Origin: Monocercomonoides exilis
Taxonomy: Eukaryota; Preaxostyla; Oxymonadida; Polymastigidae
Direction of reading: 5' to 3'
Length of the DNA stretch: 64,000 bases
NCBI GenBank assembly: GCA_001643675.2
Contig: LSRY02000050.1
Coordinates: forward strand, 482,501 to 546,500
The notes beneath the pieces were generated by a model, which searched no databases, had not been told where the DNA came from, and saw only the letters and a list, made by a program, of their open reading frames with translations. Position numbers and translations under genes: made by a program. Of the stretch, positions 46,117-58,143 are shown in pieces. Every line of letters begins with the position of its first letter. The stretch's first letter is position 1.

Positions 46117-49100
46117 TTATTCATTTTTTCATGTTTGGAAGAAAATAAACATTGAAATCAAAGTTTAAATTACAAATTGTAACAGTTTGGAATTAATTAT
46201 TCATAATAAATTTTAAAAAGCAACATTTAGTAATAAATGTGCAGAATAACATATTAAATATGTTAAGTCGCAGAAAGAAGAGGAAACAAAAATGAAGCAG
46301 CAAAAAGAAATGATGCGTGAACGAATGAGTGGAAAGATGAATAACATTACATTTAGAAATGTTGTTTTGTTAATAACTAACAATGACGAAAGAAAGATTA
46401 ATAACTGAAACAAAGAACTTAATATTCATATTGTTTGAATTAGAAAGAAATAATTTTTATTATATTGTTATTCAATTATTTAATAAAAAATTCAGATTTT
46501 AATGAATTCAGAAATATTATAACCACTTTAAATTGAAAAAAACCTAAGTTTCATATTTATTAACAGTTGAATCATAAAAAGAAAGTTGTCAAAGAAGTGA
46601 TGCATTATGTTTTTTTTGTTTTATAGAATCATTTTTTGACATTAAAAGTTATAACTGCAAGTTTCACATTTCTTCCTTTTATATTCATTCGGTTGTATTT
46701 CTTTCATAATTTAAAATGATATTTCGCAAAGATTATTTCTTTTTTCTTTGTCTTTAAAAAACAAACTTGTTCATCAGTTCTTTGTTTAAAGGTTTATCAG
46801 AAAAAAAGTTGAAAAGCTTTCACAAACTCACATTTGAATTTATCTTTTTTAAACAAGATTTTTATTTATTTGTCCGCTTGGGAAAATATGTGATATAGTA
46901 ATGAAATGTTTGTTTGCAAACAAAACAGGAATAATAATCAAAATAAAAACAGCGGAAACAAGATCTTAACTTTCAACGAAGAATAAACAGCTACAAATTT
47001 TTCTTGTCTTGATGAAACGATCATAAAAAAAGATTGAATGAATTTCGTTCAGCTTATTCAATTAAAGTGAATAGATAGGAAATAACCTGTTAATGTCTTT
47101 ATGTCAGAAGAGCTTCAGATAAAATAATTAGCTTTTTTTACAAATTAGTTTAAAAAAATGTGAACTTTCCACAACGAATTAATATTCCATGAAAAATCTT
47201 TCAATACAATTGCTGTCTTTGATTGATTTTTAAATATTCAAACAATAATGAGTCAATATACTGATAACATAAACAAACCCTATAAAAATTGAAAAACAAT
47301 CACACAGAGAATATCATAAGTTGTGGAAGAGAAATTTTCAATAAATGACGAGGATGTGGCAGATGAAAAACAAACATCACATTCTATATGGACAAACTCA
47401 TTTTTATTCATCCAAATATTCATCAATAAAAATACACAACTTCAAATATTTTATTATGGAAAATCCTGACAAATTCAATGGTTTCAATTTGGATGAGTGT
47501 GGAACATTTTTTTATTCATAAATATTTGTTCAAAAAATATATATTATTTAAGAATGAATATCAAATAATAATTATTTCTAAATAAAAACAATTCAATATG
47601 GGGGAAAATACAGACTTTCAAGCTTTTTTTGCACAAGGCATTGAAAAATTGCTTCACTCATAACTTTATTTCGCTTTCTCAGAATTCATTAATAATTTGA
47701 TTTTCGTATCCGTAAACAGGAATCATTGAAATCAAAACATAAAGTTTTCCAACATTTCAAGAATGTCAAAAAATAAGCCCATTTTTTTCAAATTTTTTGA
47801 TCTCAAAATGCAAACGAAAAGAGCATAATTTTTCAATGTGAATGCCTGAAGTGAAATATTTTGCCCCATTTCTTTAACAGATTTTGAAATATGAAAATCT
47901 TTTTCTGTGCCTATTTTTATATAACTATTTTTATTGTTTGAAAAAACATTTTTTTGTCAAATGAAACAAAAAATATGAATATAAGTTATTTTTTCGAAAA
48001 GCCACAAATGTTTTAATTTCAAATAAAATAAAAATTTCATGTATTGATCAAATTCATGTCTTCATCGCGAAACTTAACTTTCATGATAGCTATTTCTTGA
48101 TTATGCTTTCATACACATTCTTGAAAAGAAATGTGAACAGGAACAGAAATTTGATCAAAATGTGTGAATTTTTATTATTTTTGTGTGAAACATTTGCTAA
48201 TTTTTGAAAAGAATTACACACACGCGTGATTGTTTTTTGTGATCTTTTTATTTCTGTCAAAATATTTGGTTTGAATACATCTTCTAAATGTCAACAAATG
48301 AACACTGGAAAATGAAATTGCTAATAAAAGACATCTTCGTCTTTATTTCAACAAAAACATTTGTTTATAAAACTATTGGGAAGTATTTTGCATTTAAACA
48401 TTAAATTTCTTCCCAAAGGAAAACAATCTTTGAAAAATCAACATCCAGAAAAAAGTGATGATTTCAATAATAATCACCAGTTATCACAAAAATATAAATT
48501 AATTTTCTATCGAAAAATTAGCATTCAAAATCAAAAAAAGTGTTTTCGATTATTTATCAACGACACTTTTGAAAAATAATAAACGGAAATGTGTGGAATC
48601 GGATTTGAATAAAGTTTCAAAAAAAAAAATAAATAAAAACTGCAAAGTCCGAAATCAGAAGATTTTTCTTCTTGAATTGAAGCAGAAATAAATGTTTTTC
48701 ATTTTCAAAACAACACTTGTTATTTTCAATTTGAGGTGTTTAACAATATTCATCTTCGTTTTCCACTTCAGCATAATCTGCTGAAGTTTGTTCCACCGCT
48801 TTGTGCTTAACATTCAAATGTGAAAAATTATGGAATTAATATATCAGAGAAGTTATCATATTTTTCTTTGCCAAATGATCTGCAATCAAAAACAAACTCA
48901 CTCCATATTGAGGTTTTGATTTTCGCAATGCTCTCCACAAGCTCTCTTCAGAATAAATATACTCACCTGTAACAGGATCAACTTAATTTCTATTATGGCA
49001 GAATGTTTTATGAATGCAATCCTAATGATCCAAAGTGGAGTGTGCTTTTCATTCATTGCTCATAATTGTTGTTCCTCTCCGAATTGTTTCAGAAATGGAG

Positions 49101-50059
49101 GGAAGAGGTGTTTTCCTTTTTCTGAAAAAAAAAACAATATTCACAAAATGATTGCCATTTCCCCTTTCCTCCAACCTCTCAACCACCTCATCAGTCCAAA
49201 TTTGGACATTTCTTCTTCCATTCAAATATTTTCGTCTCTGCCACACAGCCTCGTCAATATCAACCACTTTTCATTCTCCTCTAATTTGATTTAGATGAAA
49301 ATTTCAAATATTTATTCATGAAACTCTGATGATACCGAATAAAAATCTCACTATTGTCCTTTCAATTCCCAATATTCTCAATGTGAACAAAACATTTGTT
49401 CCTTTCGAAAACATCTCAACAAATCTTTTGACTTTCCTCAATCTCAATTTGTTCCAAGAAAATACTGTTTCAACATGCACAATATTCTTTCTAAATCTTT
49501 TTGAACAGCACCAATATCGAAAAAATATTTCCACTTTCAGTACATTTGTTTTTCTTCTGAGAAACAATATTGAAACCTCTTATCCTTCTGATTCCAAATA
49601 TATCAAAGTCAACAAATTTTCTGTTGGGCTTTCAATCCAGAAAAAGTTTGAAATTGTTAAAACTTGTGTGAAGTTGATTCCATATCGCCTCTTTGTGAAG
49701 TTTATCACCAGATATGTTAAAAAATGTGCTTCATCGCATCTGACGTAATGTCACAGTTTTTAATTGACTATTTCATTCGACAATCACATCAAATGCTTTC
49801 AGTATCTTCTTTTTGATTTTCCAAAAATTTTCCAAATAGTCTCTTTGTTTTTGGAAAGACCATCAGAATCAAATTTGTTTGAATGCCTTCGTCTTCGATG
49901 TTTGAGCAACCTGAACCTTTTGATTTATCTATTTTTCAAAAAAAAAAATCAAAAAAATAAAATAAAATAATATTTTAATATGAAACTCTGTGAAACAAAA
50001 AATCACAAGATAATGATGATGGTTTCTAGAAGAAAAAAAATCTTTTTTGTCATATTTCT
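46117..50059. other. Long AT-rich gene-poor stretch
   Basis: About 3.9 kb without a supportable gene. Short frames (48361-48579; 48995-49294; 49329-49748; 49764-49970) have AT-driven composition and no motif. A decayed relative of the 45873 miniature element lies at 47984-48217. Confidence 0.55.
47984..48217. mobile_element. Decayed copy of the 45873-type miniature element
   Basis: The left side TTCGAAAAGCCACAAATGTT with TTAATTTCAAATAAA and AAAAATTTCAT parallels the start of the 45873 element. The right side 'ACATTTGCTAATTTTTGAAAAGAATTACAC' (shown in parts: ACATTTG, TTTTGAAAAGAATTAC) parallels its inverted end. The inner parts also align partly in inverse (for example GAACAGAAATTTGATCAAAA). 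The tips have diverged and no TA flank is certain. Confidence 0.55.
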
Positions 50060-51684
50060 TCAATTATTCACATTATAATCTGAAATATTGAACGATAATA
50101 CGGAACTGCAATAATATTTTTCATTGAGAAAACTCAATATTCCTTGAAAACTTAAGATGATATCTTCGTTTCCTTCTTCCTCCATCTTTTCAAATATCAC
50201 TCTCTTTAATGTCTTCCTCACTTCATCATCTGATTCAAAATACTCTTTTTCTTTCAGTCTTTCAGAAATGTGCAGAAAGAATCTCAAACAATTTGCAACA
50301 ATTTTGTCATTCAATGTTGATCGCGAGATTTCCTCCAAAACCAGACCAAAAACCCCACTTTTTCGCAAAACATCAATTGAGATGAATTTATCCCCAGCCA
50401 TCACGCACAAAACAGAGATGCATCCCTCACATATTTCTCTTTCATTCTCTCTTGCTGCTTTGCACAGTTCAATCAAACAACAAGCCAGCTTTTCACAATT
50501 GTCAATCGAGATTTCGAATGGAAAAATAAACTCCAACTTTCCTATCCACCATTTGATAATTTCTTTCTTGTCTTTTTCATTTCCTCCTTTTTCTTCATTT
50601 TTGTTCCCCCAATCAATTTCTTCATTCAACTCTTCCAACTCGCTCACTGCCTGAGTCGGAAATTGAAGCAAATTCACAATCACATGTTCCAAACTTGTGT
50701 CCTTGCAAAACCTGTCGAACAAAAATTCCCAAGCTGACTTGTTCGCAGTTCGTGTCATGTTGTGATGCTTCTGATGGAATTTTATGATTTCAACAATCTC
50801 TTTCAGATAAATATTTTTTTTAATTTTCTGATATTAACAAAGACACAAACACACACACGCACATTAAAAGAAAAGGAAAAAGAAGCTGCATAATCACAAA
50901 CATTTTATTAATTCAAACTGCATTCCATTTGATGTTTCCCAAAGCAAGCAATGCCATCTCCACTTCTTTCTGGGTTTCTTCGTCTTTCTCTTTCTTCAAA
51001 GCAACGTTGAAAAGACAGGGAACGAAAATCATGAGCAATTCATTTGAAATGCTGGACGATAAACCATTCAGATTGAGAAAGCACTCACAAAGATAAATCA
51101 AAAACTTTTCGTTTCTCCCTTCTTTCTTCCCATTTTCATCAAAAATCATCTTCTCCAATCTTTTGCCAAAAGATGTTTGACCAAAGTTTGCACATGGTTC
51201 GATGAGGGTTTTACAGCATCCTTTCATGTGCATCAACAGCCCAAGGCATCAATGAAGCGCATTTTCTTTTCTTCAATCATTTCATCAGTTTTTTCATACA
51301 TTTCATTCGATAAAATGGAATTAATCACATGCTCACTCATCTCTTTGACAATTCTCTTCATTTCATCAATTTTCTGCATCTTTTCAACTTCATCGCACTG
51401 GCAAATTTCTGAAAATAATTCTGTGAAAAAATTGAAATCATTTTCTCAATGATATATTTTTTTAAATAAAAATTCTTTCACAAACTTGTGAATCTGTCTG
51501 TGAGTTCTGATTGAAATTCATCAATCACGGTAACTTCTCCAAGATAATCATTTTCAAAAAAATCATATTCATCATAATCATCATCATAATCATATTCACA
51601 TTCAAAATCCGAATCATTTCCATCATCATCATCATAATAATAATAATAATCATAATAATCATAATTTGTGTTCATTCTGCACAT
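50060..51684 (-). pseudogene. Helical-repeat (armadillo/HEAT-like) paralogue with a one-base frameshift
   Basis: Exons on minus: 51684-51486, 51420-50919 and 50827-50060. The introns are 65 and 91 bp (donors GTTTGT and GTTTGA). The first exon encodes a Tyr/Asp-rich leader from TAT/GAT repeats and joins in phase to give DRFTKLFSEICQ. Family blocks follow: 'EKMIFDENGKKEGRNEKFLI', 'EETQKEVEMALLALGNIKWN', 'YLKEIVEIIKFHQKHHNMTR', 'KSAWEFLFDRF' and 'FEKMEEEGNEDIILSFQGIL'. Near 51236 the frame breaks. FIDALG should run on to LLMHMKGCC, but one base is missing and a TGA follows. Restoring the base is not attempted; it could be a sequencing error in an otherwise intact gene. The final exon is 768 bp, identical in length to that of the paralogue at 15949-16716. 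Function is unknown. Confidence 0.75.
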
Positions 51685-54370
51685 TGTGCAATCCAGACAC
51701 GAGAAAAATCAACAATCCAATCAAATAAATGAGTTCATTGGAAAATACAAACATTTTTATGTTCCAAGCAAGAATTGAAATCTGTTTTCACTTGTAGATG
51801 AAGCAAATTCTTTTTTTCTGATTGCGATCACTTCCATTCTGAAAAAATCGTTGGATCAAAATTCATGAGAACATCATCCGATCACACAACACACGATTGT
51901 TGTTTTCTTCAATTTGGATTGATGATGGCTGTTTTCATTGAAATTGTTTTTCAGCATGAGAGAAGGATTATGCAAACAGATTTTTGATGAACGATTTGAG
52001 ACTTTTGTTGAGGAATGATTCACACAATATTTTCCCAAGAAAACAAGGCTTCTGGAGGTCTGCCTTGTTGAACAACTCCGTTGATATGAAGGTATTTGTG
52101 GATGCTTTTGTGAAATTCATGATGAAAAAAGAGACAGACATCGAAAAAATGATGGAAATGAAAGAGAATTCTGATTCTTTTCCAGATCCAAAGGATTCCC
52201 TCAAAAAGAGAAAGACAAATTATCAATGCTCATGTGGAACGGTTTGTTTTTTTGAATTAGTCAAATTGAAGGGTTTGGGAGAACAACTGCTGATGAACAC
52301 ATTCAAATAATTACAAGAATTGCATGACAAAAGGAAGAGTTTGTGGATTTCGGAAAATGGAAGTGCAGCTGAGCAGGAAATCACTCAGAAGAAAAAATGA
52401 AAAGAGGGAAAAGAGGAGGACGAAAGATTGGCAGAAAGCGATGAATGGTGAGTTGAAGGATAAAAGGGAATTGTCTGAGTGAATCTGAACCAATGGAATT
52501 ATTGGATAAATGACTTTTCTCACGAAGATTAACAAAATTCTAAGTCCATTGAAAAAGGGTTTTAAATTTTATTGGATTGGATGCTGGTTGACTCTTGATG
52601 CTGAGGGGAAAAGGAAAAGGAAAGGAAAGTGGGCAAAAGTCAGACAAAAACAGCTGTCCAAGTCACGAGTCAGTTTTGAATGAAAGAAAGTCGATTGAAG
52701 TTGCGCAATTGTCGGGCATTGGATGAAGGTTCATTGCAATTGGAAGAGGAATCAGAAATGGGGAAAGGAAATGCATCTGATGAGGGAGAATTGAATTGGT
52801 TGCATGATTAATGAGGCCATTTGATATCTTCGGAAATGAAATGGTGAAAGGAGAAGTGTGTTTGGAGACAGTAGTGCCAAGCCTGAATTCAGATGGTTAT
52901 TGCAACGTTTGTGGTTGAAGGAGCTGATCAGAGCGAAATGAGAGAAAATACAGAAACAGTTTTCTTCTTCAATTTCGTGATTGTGTGTGAATGCATGAAC
53001 AAAAAGACAAAGATATTTTTGAAATAGAACGAACTCATTCAGATGCTTGCCCACATGTGGCGCTGGGAATATGAGCACCTTGAGCAGCCAGTTATTCACA
53101 AATGCAGCCAGGCGCATTTGGGGATCATTGCCAATTCTCTTGAACAAGGAAACGAAAGACTCAGTAATTCTTGTTTTTCTGAGTCTCGTTTTCTTTTATG
53201 TTTAATTCTTTTTTTTTTTTTTTGAACATTTTTGTTTTTATCAGTTCTGCCATTTTCAGAATTTGTGTTTTCATGATTGTTGTGGCTTCAAGGCATGTGA
53301 ATGCAACTTTCAAGCCAATTCAGATTATTCCAAAAATTGTAATTTTTCAGATAATAAATAGAACATTTTTTTTTTTTGATCATCAATCGTTGACGATTCG
53401 CTGACCGACTTGAAACAAATTATCCTTTCAAGCCACAAACGCTCAATACATCGAACAAATCAATAAAAGAAGGCATTGTTAATTGTTTCTCTTCGAATTG
53501 TTGGGCAAAACAGAATAACGGAAAAAACAGACCAGAATAATTCAAAATTTTATTATTTGCAATTTCTCAGCACAAACACATTGACAGTCTTTGGCAGATT
53601 AGTTCAAGACGGGCAGCCTTGAACAAAAAACTGCCAAGAAAGAAAAACAATCAATAAAAAAGTTGACCATTTGCGCGATTTTTTGGTTCATTCACAGACA
53701 AAGTTCAATTGTTAAAGCCATCCAACTCTGAGGTGCAATTCGAAAAAAGAAAACAAAAATCGCTGTTTCAAAGGCATCACTGAACATAAACGATCAGCAG
53801 ACGTCGAACCGAAAAATAAAATAAAATAATGACAAATCCCACTTTTACAGAAAAACTGAAACAGCCACAAAACTCCAAAACGAATTCAGGAAAATTAAAA
53901 AATTAAATAAAATGAAAAAAATAAAACTCTTCAATCCTTCATTCTTTCAATTACAAGTCCGTTTGTGTGCTGTGCTTGCTAAACGCAGAAAAACAAAAAT
54001 AACAAAGCACATTTTGTCCAAGCACAAGCATCATGCAAATGGAGGATTGTTCATTTTTCAGCACTTCATTCAGCAAAAGAAATAATACAAACACATAACT
54101 GCAGAAATACAACAAACAGCAGCTAGCCACAAAACAAAATAAAAAAAATGATGGGCCAACAAAAAAAGAAAAAGAAAAAGAAAAAGAAAAAGAAAAAGAA
54201 AAAGAAAAAGAAAAAGAAAAAGAAAAAGAAAAACAATGAAAAAGAATTCCAATCTGAACATAAAAAAAGGAGGAAAATATCAATTCAAACAATGATAAAA
54301 ACACTCGCACAAACAAGCAGTTTATGTTCATCGACAGATTCTCAAAATGCAAATATCGGTGGCAAACAAT
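51685..54370. other. Gene-poor spacer
   Basis: A 108-codon plus frame at 51984-52310 ('LEEMM'-free, Lys/Glu-rich, 'CSCGTVCFFELVKLKGL') is the best candidate but shows no motif. Other frames are low-complexity or antisense. An AAAAAG repeat occupies 54161-54233. Confidence 0.5.
54161..54233. repeat. (AAAAAG)n hexanucleotide repeat
   Basis: About 12 near-perfect units directly downstream of the intact beta-helix gene's stop region. Confidence 0.95.
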
Positions 54371-55807
54371 CTAAACTCCACTGCTTTGATCCTTTGATTG
54401 ATAAAGCAGCTCGCTCTGTGCCTCCTCTGGCTCGTGCTCAACATTCATCATTTTGTGCCTTTTCCTCACCAACAGCACAACCACCACGACTGTCACTGCT
54501 GCCACAACCAGCACAAACCCCGAAGCTGACGCTGCAATGATTATTATCAGCCTTCTCCTTCTTCTCCCTTCTCTTTCTTTCTCTTCTGATGACTGCCCAT
54601 CGTCCCGCCACTCAGGCAGCTCCACGCTGAATTCCGCTGTCACATCTGTCCCAACCCCGTTGTCCTTCCCCGATGGATACTCAATCTGGAAAGACACATT
54701 TTGCGCCCCACCGAACTCTCTGCTTTTCACATCCAGCGTCATTTTTTTTCTGTCGAACATGTCTGGACGCTCGATCGTCACAACTGTCTTTTCTGTTGCG
54801 CCCTTCACCGTGAAGCCCATCAGAATTCTGCTTCTGCACGGACCAAACCCATAGCCCTCCACCTCAAATCGCAGAAGCTCGTATTTCTGTGCCCAGCTCC
54901 ATGAAACATTCGAGATATTCACGTGGAAATACACATATTTCCCACCGTTTTCGTTCTTCTCCATTTTGCAGTCGCCAATGTCCATCCACAAATCATCCAT
55001 CACATCGTTTCCGTTCAGCGTCTTTATGGCAGAAATGCTCAACGTCCCTTCGCTCTCGCAACGCACTGTCCTGCGCAGATCGGAATAGCCCAAATAAGTC
55101 CATGTGTCAAACGTGTCGTTCCCCAGCCCCAACCACCCGCCCCTCTGCAATATGAACCCACGCACCCCATTCCGAAACGTTGTGTTTTCCATATTCGCTT
55201 TGCACTCGCTCAGTTCAATGCAGCCACTGTTCCATGCACACGCAACTTTTTCTTCATACGAATATTCGTGCGAATAATTTCGTTGATCCTCGACATTGCA
55301 ATTCTTAACAGTAATGCTCGAACTTTTCAAGATCATAAACGGATCCAGTTTTGCGGGATCAGCCGAGCCATCCGAATTTGCCCGCAAATCGATATTCTCG
55401 AGCAGCACCGCGCATTTCTCATCTGCGCTCAGAAACGGGATTGTTCCGTCTTCGTACGCCTTTGTGTTGAAGTTTAGCGACCTCAGCGTGAAGTCTGTCG
55501 AAACAATTTTGAAAAACGGAAACGGCTTGGCGTAATTGGGATAAATCAGCGTGGATCCAGCCCCTGCCTTCGATTGCATCTCGATGCTTCGGCCCTTCAG
55601 CTCAACCGAAGGGTGGCCAAACGCTTCTGAGGGAATAAGAAAATACAATTTATTCGGAGCTGGATGCTGCTTCGAAGCGTATTTCCATGTCAAGCACGGA
55701 TGCTCCATTTCCCCGCAATTTTCACTATCTTCCCCTTGCCCTGAAATATAAATTGTCAGTTCTTCCCCGCGCAGATTTCCCAGAAGCAGAATGATTCGCA
55801 AGAGCAT
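54371..55807 (-). CDS. Intact beta-helix type I membrane protein (single module)
   Basis: A 478-residue single-exon gene. The N-terminus MLLRIILLLGNLRGEE is a short signal peptide, followed at once by ELTIYISGQGEDSENCGEM and then HPCLTWKYA, which carries the CG-x4-PC-x-T module opener of the family. The middle has short beta-rich repeats and several N-glycosylation sites (NYS, NTT, NDT, NIS, NVS). A membrane helix at about 420-448 (IIIIAASASGFVLVVAAVTV then VVVVLLV) is flanked by RRRRR and RKRHK, leaving a roughly 30-residue cytoplasmic tail. This predicts a cell-surface or secretory-pathway protein with its bulk outside. The GGG turns typical of long relatives are mostly absent, so this is a short or divergent member. 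It is clearly GC-richer than the flanks. Ligand and role are unknown. Confidence 0.85.
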   Translation of the reverse strand: MLLRIILLLGNLRGEELTIYISGQGEDSENCGEMEHPCLTWKYASKQHPAPNKLYFLIPSEAFGHPSVELKGRSIEMQSKAGAGSTLIYPNYAKPFPFFKIVSTDFTLRSLNFNTKAYEDGTIPFLSADEKCAVLLENIDLRANSDGSADPAKLDPFMILKSSSITVKNCNVEDQRNYSHEYSYEEKVACAWNSGCIELSECKANMENTTFRNGVRGFILQRGGWLGLGNDTFDTWTYLGYSDLRRTVRCESEGTLSISAIKTLNGNDVMDDLWMDIGDCKMEKNENGGKYVYFHVNISNVSWSWAQKYELLRFEVEGYGFGPCRSRILMGFTVKGATEKTVVTIERPDMFDRKKMTLDVKSREFGGAQNVSFQIEYPSGKDNGVGTDVTAEFSVELPEWRDDGQSSEEKEREGRRRRRLIIIIAASASGFVLVVAAVTVVVVVLLVRKRHKMMNVEHEPEEAQSELLYQSKDQSSGV

Positions 55808-56729
55808 TGAAAGTCAAAATAAAAAAAAGGAGCACAATATAAATACTTATGGAAGTCTGATCGCAGACAAAACAAATTTCTTCTTTTATTTGAGTCTTTG
55901 TCATCTTTTATTTATCAATTATTTTATGCATTTATTTTTTTCAGAAAAAAACAAAACCTCTGCGTCACCCCGAAAAACTTCATTATTCGTCAGTCAATTC
56001 GTAAGTTTTTTATTTTTTTTTATTTTTTTTATTTTTTTTATTTTTTTTTTATTTTTTTATTTTTTATTTTTTTTTTTTCGGTTATAAATTTGATTGGTTG
56101 AGTGGCATAATAACATAAAAATGATTCGTGTTATTATTCTCAAAATTTTCAAAGAAATTATCTCTTGCATAACCCATATTAAATTTATCAAATTTCATCG
56201 TTTGACTTTCGAAAGAATAACACCATAAATTCTGTCAAATTTCGAAAGAGATTTATTGAAATGATTATGACATCAAATATAGATTCATGCAATTTATGTA
56301 TATTTTCCGGATTCCAAATTGAACAATAACTGCATTTGATAGATTTTCTTTGTTGAAAAGCATAGCGAAATCGTTCGTTATCCCCAAAAAGATATATTGC
56401 AATCAACACAAGCTATGGGATTGGAATTCTTCATAACTATCCATTTACAAACACGTCATCGTTCAGTAATGACAGATTAATTTCTTCATTTTCTTCTTAA
56501 AGCCAGTTCCTGCAAGTTGCATGACAGAATAATTGCCTTTTTGTTCTGCTTTTTTTCGAAGGATATTTGAGAGAATATGTGGAAGAAGAGTAAAAATCAA
56601 CAATACCGTGATTGTTTGAGAAATTGGAGAAGAAGAAAAGAGAAGAATGGAAAGAAGAAAATTAAAGTGAAAAGCTATCTTAAACATATTCCTGAGCAGC
56701 CTGAGCATCATCGAAGCTCTGAAAATATT
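55808..56729. other. AT-rich spacer upstream of the beta-helix membrane gene
   Basis: No gene. A T-rich TTTTTTA-type repeat lies at 56005-56078. The promoter of the minus-strand gene must lie near 55808-55900, but no motif is recognisable. Confidence 0.55.
56005..56078. repeat. T-rich (TTTTTTTA)n repeat
   Basis: Eight or so T runs separated by single A residues. Confidence 0.93.
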
Positions 56730-56734
56730 TCTCC

Positions 56735-57666
56735 GAACCGATGAGTGGAGATACTTCGAGAAGAAATGTGGAGCAACTGGTTCAATGGAAAGCGAGAGAG
56801 CTGGTGGGGGAGAATAAGCTGCAACTAAAGAAAGAGGTCGGATGTGAGAATTGGACGAATTTTTTGAGATAAGAAGAAATGGATCTGTTCAATGCTCTGT
56901 TGGACAAGTTTTGTGTGATTGTTGATCGGTCGGTGATGTGGTGGCAGCTGAAGAATATTGCAAAAGAAGAGAACGCACAGAGAATCTCAGCAAAGAAAAA
57001 CTCCGATACAAAAGAGACACCGATGAAGATGAAGGCTATACTGCGCGAGCTGGATAGTTCTTTGGCAATCGAATTGGAGCAGATTCTGTCACAAGAGGGG
57101 AAGCATAGGAGAGTGAGAACGTCCAGTGAAGGAGCGATTTCAGCCAGCAGCAGTCAGGCGAATCTGTTGCACAATCAGCTATGGTGATAAGACAAGGAAG
57201 GAAAATTGCAGCAGATGTTGTGTGGCTGTCAAGGGGAATCGAGAGAGGAGGGATCAACAGAGAAAGAGATTTAGCTTGACTGAGAGTGAGAGGGAGAGGC
57301 TGAAGGAGAGCTTTTATGTGGAAGATGGCAGAAGATATACAAATGGCGAATACGAAATGATGAATCGGTAACAGCAGCAGCAGCCAAAGCGGTAATGGCA
57401 TCGCTCACGGAAGAAGTTGATGAATTTGAGTGGATTGCGATGATGGGAAGGAGGAGAAAAATGAAAAGGAGAACGAGGAACAAACGGAGGATATGGAGGA
57501 GCATGCGGAGAGGGATGCAGTGTGGATGTTACGATTGAGGAAGAGAGCCAATGCAAGGGACGATTGTGGGTTACTCACCGATTATAGCAAATATTCAAAG
57601 GAATGCTGAGTTTGAATATCAGCCAATATGAAACATGGGGAATATGTGGATAGAAGGCTCCACACA
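56735..57666 (+). pseudogene. Decayed coiled-coil gene, interrupted by the long-TIR transposon
   Basis: Coding-like plus-strand pieces in changing frames: 'RRNVEQLVQWKARELVGENK', 'VGCENWTNFLR', a TAA, then from 56879 'MDLFNALLDKFCVIVDRSVM', 'ILRELDSSLAIELEQILSQE' and 'SASSSQANLLHNQLW'. Further pieces around 57195-57630 include 'VMASLTEEVDEFEWIAMMGR' and 'SPIIANIQRNAEFEYQPI'. Stops and frameshifts separate them. The transposon at 57675 is inserted at the right end. Removing it and one target copy lets the frame 'EYVDRRLHTLQA' continue as 'TSAAILSFLFSETSTSTST' at 63053 onward. No family was recognised. Confidence 0.45.
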
Positions 57667-57674
57667 CTGCAAGC
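57667..57674 (+). repeat. Left 8-bp target-site duplication CTGCAAGC
   Basis: Identical to 63045-63052 on the other side of the element and directly abutting the terminal inverted repeat. Confidence 0.93.
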
Positions 57675-58143
57675 GGCATAGGTTCAAACGCGTTCCTTTT
57701 GCAATTTGCGTTTTTAAACCATCAGATTATAACGAATTAATAGATAATAATTATTAAAAAACTTTTTATGGACCGATTTTTCGAAAAAAATTTTTCTTGT
57801 TGAAAAAAATGATTTTTGTAAAATGACCCATAAAAACATGAATTTCATCGAAAAATATTCAAATTGAAAAGAAAATGTGATTTTTACACATCAAAAGTGT
57901 TTGCATTATTATATAGACTTATTTAATTTATTAATTTTCATCATTAACAATAATGATCATAAAAAATTTTTTTTATTAAATATCTTTGATCTGACCCACA
58001 ATAAAATTTTTTATGTCTGGAAAAGTTGAATATGCTGTTATTGTTTAATTAGAACTCAAAAATGTGTGACTCGTTCACTTTTATATTTAATTATTTTATT
58101 ATTGTTATTTTAGTGAATGTTGAATGTGAAAAATACTTTTATT
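57675..58143 (+). repeat. Left terminal inverted repeat (469 bp)
   Basis: Starts GGCATAGGTTCAAACGCG. The inner limit is ...GAAAAATACTTTTATT. Confidence 0.95.

Noticed and set aside
54453-55751. Plus-strand ORFs over the beta-helix membrane gene.
   Set aside because: Antisense shadows of the 478-residue minus-strand gene, which has a signal peptide, module motif and membrane helix.
57683-57702. tRNA B-box-like GGTTCAAAC in the transposon tip.
   Set aside because: No matching A box, no cloverleaf, and the 3' CC of a B box is absent. No tRNA was found anywhere in the window.
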